Shown here: positions 1 to 5,900 of the stretch, piece after piece
How positions within the stretch are numbered: position 1 is the stretch's first letter
Layout: the number at the start of each line of letters is the position of its first letter
The notes under the pieces: model-generated
Database searches by the model: none
What the model saw: the letters and a program-made list of their open reading frames with translations, nothing else
Told to the model about the DNA's origin: nothing
Assembly: GCA_017413305.1 (NCBI GenBank)
Contig: JAFPUA010000050.1
Coordinates: 1-7,378, forward strand
Origin: Candidatus Ruminimicrobiellum caprinum
GTDB taxonomy: Bacteria > Elusimicrobiota > Endomicrobiia > Endomicrobiales > Endomicrobiaceae
Reading direction: 5' to 3'
Length of the DNA: 7,378 nt
Position numbers and translations under genes: made by a program

Positions 1-693
1 AAAACAAGCGATGAAAAAATATTAAAACATCCTGCTTCATATTCTGTGGCACTATGCGAAAAAATACTACATACTTTTTCTAAAAAAGGAAGAAATGTTT
101 TAGACCCCTTTGATGGAATAGGAACTACAATGGTTGCTACACATAATTTAAAGTCAAAAGGAACAGGTATAGATTTATCTAAAGATTTTTCTCAAATAGC
201 AAGAACCCGTATAAATAATGATAAAAATATAAATATTATTACAGGTGATAGTTTTATAGAATTAGAAAAATTAAAAGAAAATTACTTTGATATTTGTTTA
301 ACATCTCCTCCTTATTGGGATATTCTTAATATGAGGAGGACTGCAGATATAAAAAAAAATGTAAACTATTCTGATAATAAAAAAGATTTAGGAAATATAT
401 CTAATTACAAAGAGTTTATTACTTTGTTAGGCGAGTTATTTGCAAAAGTTCACAAGTGTTTAAAAAAAGATGCCTATTGTATTGTTAATGTTATGGATAT
501 AAGAAAGAAGAGCAATTTTTATCCTTTACATTGTGATATTATAATGGAACTTCAGCAAAAAGGTTATATCCTTGATGATATAGTTATATGGGATAGACAA
601 ACAGAATATAATAATATGAAACCTCTTGGATATCCATATAAATTTAGAATTAATAAGGTGCATGAATATATATTAATTTTTATTAAAAAATAA
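1..693 (+). CDS. DNA methyltransferase (N4-cytosine/N6-adenine family), 5'-truncated
   Basis: This gene should transfer a methyl group from S-adenosylmethionine to an exocyclic base amine in a specific DNA sequence. The frame is open from base 1, so the true start lies left of the window; a GTG at 46 is internal to conserved sequence and is not the start. Counting from base 1, 230 residues are visible. HPASY (10-14) resembles motif X. DPFDGIGTT (35-43) is motif I, the SAM-binding loop, and GIDLS (56-60) fits motif II. TSPPYWD (101-107) is catalytic motif IV. The C-terminus GYPYKF...KVHEYILIF (210-229) is typical of this family. The order X-I-IV is that of a permuted, gamma-like enzyme. SPPY is commonest in N4-cytosine enzymes, but N6-adenine cannot be excluded. 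No large target-recognition domain is visible. The gene is followed after 17 bases by two partner genes and most likely forms the modification arm of a restriction-modification operon. The family call is firm; target and base are unknown. Confidence 0.93.
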   Translation, partial: KTSDEKILKHPASYSVALCEKILHTFSKKGRNVLDPFDGIGTTMVATHNLKSKGTGIDLSKDFSQIARTRINNDKNINIITGDSFIELEKLKENYFDICLTSPPYWDILNMRRTADIKKNVNYSDNKKDLGNISNYKEFITLLGELFAKVHKCLKKDAYCIVNVMDIRKKSNFYPLHCDIIMELQQKGYILDDIVIWDRQTEYNNMKPLGYPYKFRINKVHEYILIFIKK

Positions 694-695
694 AA

Positions 696-706
696 ATGGA
701 AGTGAT
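696..706 (+). promoter_or_regulatory. Shine-Dalgarno site that sets the start of the LAGLIDADG-like gene
   Basis: ATGGAAGTGAT matches the extended anti-16S complement AAGGAGGTGAT at 9 of 11 positions and ends 4 bases before the ATG at 711. The in-frame ATG at 696 lies inside this site and has no ribosome-binding site of its own, so 711 is the better start. Confidence 0.7.
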
Positions 707-710
707 AAAT

Positions 711-1601
711 ATGAATAATGAAATGGCATATTTGCTCGGTATGATTTCTGGGAATGGAGAAATTAAAAGAGATAGCATTAATACAACAATATCAATTGAA
801 ATACCTCATAAAGTTATTAAAACCGATGAGTTTCACGATATTCCGCTATATGTAAGGGCAAGTATTTCTAATATTCGTAATATTCTCGAACCTTTAATTG
901 GAAATGGTATTTCTTTTTCGCAAGAAGAAAGAGCTACAATCTTGTTTTTTTCAAAGCCTAATACGGAATATTTAATTAGAGAAATTTTAAGATATACTGG
1001 TTCTGCCACTACTCATGCAAACATGAGAATTCATGAAGATATTTTTAATTTTACATATGATGAAAGAAAACAATTTATAAAAGGGTTTTGTGATACTACT
1101 GCATATATTAGAAGAAGTAATACTGAAAGAGGAATTGAGTATATGCATAGAGTTTATATTGAAATACCACAAAATTGGTATATGGTTGTTGATATATGTA
1201 ATTTATTAAAAAGTATTGATGTTCCTGTTCAAAATATTGATTGGGCTCATCCTAATATTAGAGATGGTAATTTAACAAAATATAATCAAGGTTATCATAA
1301 TTTTTGGAAGAAAGAACACCAAATAAAGATATATGCAAATGAATTTAAAATTATTGGTTTTGGTATAGAACATAAAAATATTGCTCTTGAAAACTATGTA
1401 AAAGAAATGGAAACAGCTTTTTTAAGTGAAGGAAAAGATATAAAAGAAAAAACTCATAAATATTTTTGGGATACTCGTATTATAAATAGAAATAAACCTT
1501 CACATCCTGGAGAAAATGATAACTTTATTCCTGAGGAAATCAGGGGTAATCATTATAATTCTTGGAAACAAATAGCAAAGGATTTGGGTTATGATAAATA
1601 A
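711..1601 (+). CDS. Catalytically degenerate LAGLIDADG-fold protein, putative specificity subunit
   Basis: A 296-residue protein with two LAGLIDADG-like signatures: YLLGMISGNG at 7-16 and FIKGFCDTTAY at 122-132. The spacing of about 115 residues is that of single-chain, two-half LAGLIDADG proteins. In LAGLIDADG nucleases the acidic residue before the final glycine binds the catalytic metal. Here it is Asn15 in the first motif and Thr130 in the second, where the final glycine is also Ala131. The fold is therefore likely kept while metal-dependent cleavage is probably lost, as known for the LAGLIDADG-derived regulator WhiA. A tail of about 60 residues follows the second half (HPGEND, IPEEIRG, SWKQIAKDLG). 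It is not inserted in another gene as an intein or intron endonuclease would be; it sits between a methyltransferase and a PD-(D/E)XK nuclease. I infer sequence recognition for one or both partners. It could instead be an inactive remnant of a homing endonuclease. Start chosen from the Shine-Dalgarno site. Confidence 0.8.
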   Translation: MNNEMAYLLGMISGNGEIKRDSINTTISIEIPHKVIKTDEFHDIPLYVRASISNIRNILEPLIGNGISFSQEERATILFFSKPNTEYLIREILRYTGSATTHANMRIHEDIFNFTYDERKQFIKGFCDTTAYIRRSNTERGIEYMHRVYIEIPQNWYMVVDICNLLKSIDVPVQNIDWAHPNIRDGNLTKYNQGYHNFWKKEHQIKIYANEFKIIGFGIEHKNIALENYVKEMETAFLSEGKDIKEKTHKYFWDTRIINRNKPSHPGENDNFIPEEIRGNHYNSWKQIAKDLGYDK

Positions 1602-2088
1602 GAAAAATGTATCAAAAGAAGTTGAATTGTATGAACCAATGTGTATATGGCTTAAACACTATTTGGAAGATAAATATAGAAGTTATAGCATTACAACTAT
1701 TGATACTCATAACGAAAGGTTGGATAAAGTTTTAGAAAAAATAGGTATAATAAATGACCTTGCAGTTGGTGTAGATATTCAAATTGATGTTCTTGGTATT
1801 GCAAAGAAAAATAACAATATAAAATTATTTTTTATTGAAGCAAAAAAAACAAAATTAACTCTTAGAGATTTAGGACAATTATGGGCATATTGTAAATTAA
1901 TAAATCCTGAAGAGGCTTTTTTAATAACATCTGCTGATATTGGTAGTTTGAATAAACTTTTGAATGTTCATAAAAGAGAAGATTTGCTTGATTTTGGAGA
2001 TGGTAAAAGAATAAAAAAGATGAAAGTTGGAGTATGGAATCTTTCAACAATGTCTCCTGAACTATCAATGTTTGTTCCAAAATTATAA
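1591..2088 (+). CDS. Small PD-(D/E)XK nuclease, putative restriction endonuclease subunit
   Basis: A 165-residue protein with the core of the PD-(D/E)XK nuclease superfamily. An N-terminal acidic position lies in YEPMCIWL (Glu15). Asp66 in VDIQIDVLG is followed by Glu83 and Lys85 in FFIEAKK, giving D-(16)-E-x-K, and then by a QLWAY helix (Gln96, Tyr100) of the QxxxY type. These residues coordinate the metal and cut phosphodiester bonds in related enzymes. The protein has little beyond the catalytic core and no visible DNA-recognition domain, so its specificity probably comes from a partner. Its ATG overlaps the end of the LAGLIDADG-like gene by 11 bases, suggesting translational coupling; AAAGGAT at 1577-1583 is a plausible ribosome-binding site. 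With the methyltransferase two genes upstream, restriction is the simplest role. A DNA-repair or Vsr-like nicking role is less likely but possible. Confidence 0.82.
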   Translation: MINKKNVSKEVELYEPMCIWLKHYLEDKYRSYSITTIDTHNERLDKVLEKIGIINDLAVGVDIQIDVLGIAKKNNNIKLFFIEAKKTKLTLRDLGQLWAYCKLINPEEAFLITSADIGSLNKLLNVHKREDLLDFGDGKRIKKMKVGVWNLSTMSPELSMFVPKL

Positions 2089-2212
2089 AAATATATTAAT
2101 AATTATTTAAAAGTAAAACAATCAAAATTAAAATTTTAAAGTATTTTTTTTTGTTTAATGTATAATTTACTTACGGTTTATGGAATATACTGGATATATG
2201 AAAGACTGGGGG

Positions 2213-2241
2213 GTATCAATGCTATTCCCTGGCATTGATAC
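2213..2241. repeat. Perfect 10-bp inverted repeat with 9-base loop
   Basis: GTATCAATGC (2213-2222) and GCATTGATAC (2232-2241) are exact reverse complements around the 9-base loop TATTCCCTG. The left arm is preceded by a run of six G (2208-2213), and GGG follows the right arm. No T tract follows, so it is not an intrinsic terminator. It is much richer in G+C than its surroundings, which favours a conserved RNA hairpin or a protein-binding palindrome (operator or recombination core). Which of these it is cannot be told from sequence alone. Confidence 0.6.
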
Positions 2242-2297
2242 GGGATATTTGTGATTTTAGTGGATATGGAATTAATGGCTTAGAATAATACAAGAAA

Positions 2298-2384
2298 TAT
2301 ACCTAAAAAAGTGAAAATTTAAAATTTTTTTTTCATCTAAGAATATTATTAGCAGATTACATTATTAAGTAGGATTTAGGTATA
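2298..2384. repeat. Spaced 10-bp inverted repeat
   Basis: TATACCTAAA (2298-2307) and TTTAGGTATA (2375-2384) are exact reverse complements, 67 bases apart. The interval contains a run of nine T (2325-2333) and is very AT-rich. The arms could close a long RNA stem or be binding sites for the same protein. The right arm overlaps a TATAAT hexamer (2381-2386) that lacks a good -35 partner. In sequence this AT-rich, chance is a real alternative. Confidence 0.35.
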
Positions 2385-2571
2385 ATATCGAAAAAGTTTA
2401 GGGGAATTTAGAAAAAAGGACACAAGATTAGTAAATTTTGATTTTATTATTGTTAAATCTAATATTATTAATCCCGACAAAGTTTGACATAATTTCTTCA
2501 TAAATGAATAGGTTTGAATATTTGTCCAGTAGATGACCCTTTTATTTTTGTAAATTAAATCATATCACAAT

Positions 2572-2620
2572 AAAAATTCATAATGTTTTAAATATAGTCA
2601 ACATTATGAATTTTTCTTTT
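2572..2620 (+). terminator. Candidate intrinsic terminator with 16-bp stem
   Basis: AAAAATTCATAATGTT (2572-2587) pairs perfectly with AACATTATGAATTTTT (2600-2615) around a 12-base loop, and the right arm runs into a T-rich tract ending at 2620. The A-tract/stem/T-tract symmetry is that of a bidirectional intrinsic terminator. Only two of the 16 pairs are G-C, so strength depends on stem length. It lies almost 500 bases after the nearest upstream stop codon, so it either ends a long 3' untranslated region, ends an unseen small RNA, or shields the surface-protein promoter from read-through. Confidence 0.6.
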
Positions 2621-2644
2621 GTCTGTTATATTTCTATGATGAAA

Positions 2645-2664
2645 GTTCAATTCCCGTCATCCAT
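2645..2664 (+). other. tRNA 3'-end-like fragment, possible attachment-site remnant
   Basis: GTTCAATTCCCGTCATCCAT reads like the 3' part of a tRNA gene: G53, a TTCAATT T-loop, CCCGT as the 3' side of the T-stem and CATCCAT as the 3' acceptor strand. The upstream bases (ATGAAA) do not pair with CCCGT, and no anticodon or D arm precedes it, so this is not a functional tRNA gene. Integrating elements often carry such tRNA 3' ends as attachment sites. The match is short and judged from memory of tRNA consensus, so chance is a strong alternative. Confidence 0.25.
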
Positions 2665-2734
2665 GGTTGAATGTACGATTTTTAGAATTAAAGTATAGTT
2701 TATCTCACTTCCCAATGTCCAAATCTTTTACACT

Positions 2735-2786
2735 AAATTTTTATTTTTTCTAAAAGTTTTTTCAAAATTTTTCACAAATTTTTCAC
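2735..2786. repeat. Phased A/T tracts including an 11-bp tandem duplication
   Basis: AAATTTTTCAC occurs twice in direct tandem (2765-2775 and 2776-2786), with a degenerate third unit just before. T tracts near 2757-2762, 2768-2772 and 2779-2783 recur at about one helical turn, and further A/T tracts lie at 2735-2749. Such phasing is expected to bend DNA. It ends 13 bases before the -35 element of the candidate promoter for the surface-protein gene, where curved or UP-like DNA can raise promoter activity. Confidence 0.5.
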
Positions 2787-2799
2787 TAGTTGGAAATAC

Positions 2800-2828
2800 T
2801 TGCAATTTTTAAATAAATTTTGTAGAAT
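2800..2828 (+). promoter_or_regulatory. Candidate sigma-70 promoter of the surface-protein gene
   Basis: TTGCAA (2800-2805, 4 of 6 match to TTGACA) and TAGAAT (2823-2828, 5 of 6 match to TATAAT) are separated by the optimal 17 bases. Transcription would begin near 2835, leaving a leader of roughly 165 bases. It lies downstream of the terminator hairpin and the phased A/T tracts, which supports it. In AT-rich DNA such matches arise easily, so this is a candidate only. Confidence 0.5.
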
Positions 2829-2900
2829 AAAACTCTGGTTTTCTAAATTTTTTCTTTTTTGACGTTGTAAATTTTTAATTTTCCGACGGGAATATATGTT

Positions 2901-2918
2901 TTTTCTCGCAGGAGAAAA
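2901..2918 (+). promoter_or_regulatory. Small hairpin in the leader of the surface-protein gene
   Basis: TTTTCTC (2901-2907) pairs with GAGAAAA (2912-2918) around a GCAG loop. It lies about 80 bases before the start codon and contains an AGGAG-like sequence (2910-2914) partly in loop and stem. It could stabilise the leader or bind a regulator. No known riboswitch is recognised. Confidence 0.3.
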
Positions 2919-2987
2919 TTTGTCTTCGAAAAATAAAAAAATATAAGAAAATTGGAAAAAATAAAATAAAAAATATGAAATTTACCT

Positions 2988-2994
2988 GGGAGGG
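2988..2994 (+). promoter_or_regulatory. Strong ribosome-binding site of the surface-protein gene
   Basis: GGGAGGG lies 5 bases before the ATG at 3000. With an in-frame stop TGA at 2976-2978, this fixes 3000 as the start. Confidence 0.85.
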
Positions 2995-2999
2995 TAAAA

Positions 3000-5900
3000 A
3001 TGTTTAACAGATTCATCAAGAAGTCCAGTAAGTTTTTCGCGGTAGTTTTAACTGCAACATTGGCATTTTCGCCATTGAGTTACGCTCAAACGCCGGCAAG
3101 TTTTACGGATTTTTTATCAATAATCCAGTCTGATGGAACAGTGCAGTCAGTTAATGTAGAAATTGATGAAGCAGGTATTACTGCAGGTTCTACCGAAACA
3201 AGTCTCGGTCCTGTAACAGTTAATTCTGCAGTTACTGATATAACAATAAAGAGTGATGTTGAAGGAACAAGAAGAACAATAGATGCAACCGAAGGTAACA
3301 ACAATGCAGGCTTCAGAATGAACGATGGTCAGACGACCACAATCAAAGATGTAACCCTCCAAAATTTCAAAAATTCCGGTACAGATACAATAGGTGGTGT
3401 AGTATACAACTACAAAGGTACACTTAACGTTGAAAATTCAAAATTCGACAAAAACGAAGCTACTTACGGTGGAGCAATTTACACAAAAGCAGCTTCAACC
3501 GTATCTGATGTTACAATAACAAATTCCGAATTTACAAATAACACGGCATCAGAAGTTGGTGCTATAGGTATAATGAAACAAGGTGTTTTAACAAACACTA
3601 ATTTTACTGGTAACAGCGCAACAAATGATGCCGATGACAGCGATGGAACAGGCGCACTTTTCCTAGGCGCAGAATCTCATACAACAATTTCTGGTGGCAC
3701 ATTTGACAGTAATATTTCAGCAGCAAGAGCTGGTGCTCTTGGAACAAGAGGTTTCAATTTAGGTAATAATTCTGCTGCAAAGCTCGATATTTCAGGCACA
3801 ACATTCAAAAACAACCAAGCAGCTACAAACGGTGGTGCGATAGACAACTACTTATATAATGATGCAAATGATGATGGTTATGTAAAAGTTACAGGTTCAA
3901 CATTTGAACAGAACTCCGCAGCAAATGGTGGTGCGATTTACAATCATAAAGGCACAACATCTGAAGTGCTTGTTGGCGGAAATCCTCAAGTTGGATCAAT
4001 GTATATTGAAAATGCAACTTTCACAGGTAACACTGCAACAACAGCCGGTGGTGCTATATATAATGAAGGTAACATTGTGATGGGCGATGGTGTTCAGTTT
4101 GTTAAAAACAGTGCAAAATCCGGTGGCGCAATTTATAACGCAGCAACAGGAAATATCGTAATTGGTGACAATGCAGTATTTAGTGACAATTCAGCTCAGC
4201 ATGGTTCAGAACCATACAGCGGAAGCGATATTAAAAACCTTGGCTATATAGAAATTGGCGACAATGCTCAGTTTACTCGTACAACATATCAGGATCCAAT
4301 TGTTGGTGATGCTTATGATGTAGGTATTTATAGTAATGCAGGAAGTGAAATTAAAATCGGTGACGGTGCATTATTTAAAAATGTCTCACAGGCTTTAAAC
4401 AATGAAGCTAATATAAATACTATAGGTGACAATGCAACATTTGATCATAACGGAAGCGCAATTACCAACTTTGGTGGTACTTATACAATAGGTGATAATG
4501 CAACATTTAAAGATCAGCAGTTCATGACATTGGCTAACAAATCAAATGGTAGCTCAATTACAGTTGGCAAAAATGCAACATTTACAGGTAACAGAAACCC
4601 TGTTTTTGAACTTACAGAAGCTCCTTACACATATGCTTATATGGATGGAAACGGTGCAGTTGCAAATAACAATTCTACCAATTCTTCTATGTCATTCGGT
4701 GATGGTTTTTCTGCTACAGAAAACTATTCATCAGGTAAAGGTACAGTTTATAACGGTACAGCTACATCAGAAATTGAATTCAAAGGTTCAGCAAATTTCA
4801 CAGACAACGTTGCACAGGATGGAGTTATATATAATAAAGGTGGTATAGTTAAATTCGGTGGTGCAGCAACATTCAGCGGGAACAATGATGGAGCAGATAC
4901 TCCTGCAACTATAGCAGATGTTTATAATGAAGGAGAAGTTCAGTTTAACGGTGAAGCAACATCGGCAATGGAAGGCGGTATCAAAGGTACTGGTACTACG
5001 AAAATAAATGCAGGAACAGTAAACTTTGGTGAAAATGCGACATTGGAACAGAATACAGTAACAATTGAAGAGGATGCAACCCTTACGGCAAATGCTGCAA
5101 AAACAACTGTTACCACCGGAATATCTAACGGTGGTTTGTTTAAAATTATAGGTTCATTAACAGAAACAGCAGTATCATTCAATAATAACATCCTTCAAAA
5201 CGGTGTAAATAAAGGTACTACAACGGTTAGCGGTGTTAACATTGATATGGGTGTAGGTACTACAGGTTACAAAATAAAACAATATGGTTTGAATATTGAT
5301 GAAAATACCAAGTTGGCAATAGATTTAGATAACTTAGATGTTCAGAATATAGAAGATCAGGGCGGAACATTTGTTCAGACAAATACTATTACCAACAACG
5401 GTGAACTTATTCTTACACTTACCTCAGCAGCTAAAACATTAACAAATAACATAATAGGTACCGGTAAAGTAACATTCAACAAAACATTTTCAGAAGAAGC
5501 AGAAATAACAACAAGTTACGATATTGAACAGGATACCGTAACTGTAGATGCAGGTTATGTATTTAAACTTGGAGCTGGTAAAAAATTAACAGCTAACAGC
5601 TTACAGGGAGCAGGTACAGTAGAAAATAATAATGAAAATGGAATCGAGTTAAAATTATTGAAATCAAGCGATTTAGCAAATATTAAAGGTACAGGTACTA
5701 CATCAATAACATTTGCAGATGGCGCAGATGAAGAAATAGACTTGAATGTAAATGGAAAAGAAATTTCTCAGACAATTAATTTAACAGGTAACAAATCATT
5801 GTTCTTTAAAGGAACATTGGCAAGCGGTTCTGCAATGATCATAAACAACTACCTAAGCGGTAACAGCTTAGAAATAACTAAAGATTTTGATCCTACAATA

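Larger units (their letters stand above)
2089..2999. other. Long AT-rich intergenic region without a convincing protein gene
   Basis: These 911 bases separate the restriction-modification cassette from the surface-protein gene. No frame on either strand gives a convincing protein; short frames of about 18 to 30 codons lack good ribosome-binding sites. Several structured or regulatory elements are present and are listed separately: hairpins at 2213-2241, 2572-2615 and 2901-2918, a spaced inverted repeat 2298-2384, a tRNA-end-like stretch at 2645-2664, phased A/T tracts at 2735-2786 and a promoter candidate at 2800-2828. The part between 2385 and 2570 holds nothing I can name. Confidence 0.7.

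Noticed and set aside
46..48. GTG as a start codon for the methyltransferase
   Set aside because: The frame is open to base 1 and encodes the conserved HPASY motif upstream of this codon, so the gene simply begins outside the window.
2128..2152. TTAAAATTTTAA palindrome followed by nine T, as a terminator of the cassette
   Set aside because: The palindrome has no G-C pair and at most a 4-bp stem, too weak for an intrinsic terminator; such runs are common in this AT-rich spacer.
2198..2254. Short frame of 18 codons beginning MKDWGVSML
   Set aside because: Very short, only a weak TGGAT before the ATG, and it is laid over the perfect hairpin, which explains the base pattern better.
2484..2489. 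Perfect TTGACA hexamer as a -35 element
   Set aside because: No acceptable -10 hexamer lies 15 to 19 bases downstream.
2438..2503. Hydrophobic 21-codon peptide from a TTG start, toxin-like in look
   Set aside because: The only AAGGA is 16 bases upstream, the start is TTG, and Leu/Ile-rich frames arise by chance in TTA/ATT-rich DNA.
2606..2698. 30-codon frame starting inside the terminator hairpin
   Set aside because: No ribosome-binding site, and the ATG is part of the hairpin arm.
2920..2946. Nine-codon leader peptide from a TTG after AGGAG
   Set aside because: Too short and AT-rich to support; non-ATG start and no sign of attenuation.
4546..4848. 100-codon frame on the + strand inside the surface-protein gene
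   Set aside because: A different frame of a gene that is itself unbroken; its protein is a low-complexity shadow of the Thr/Asn repeats.
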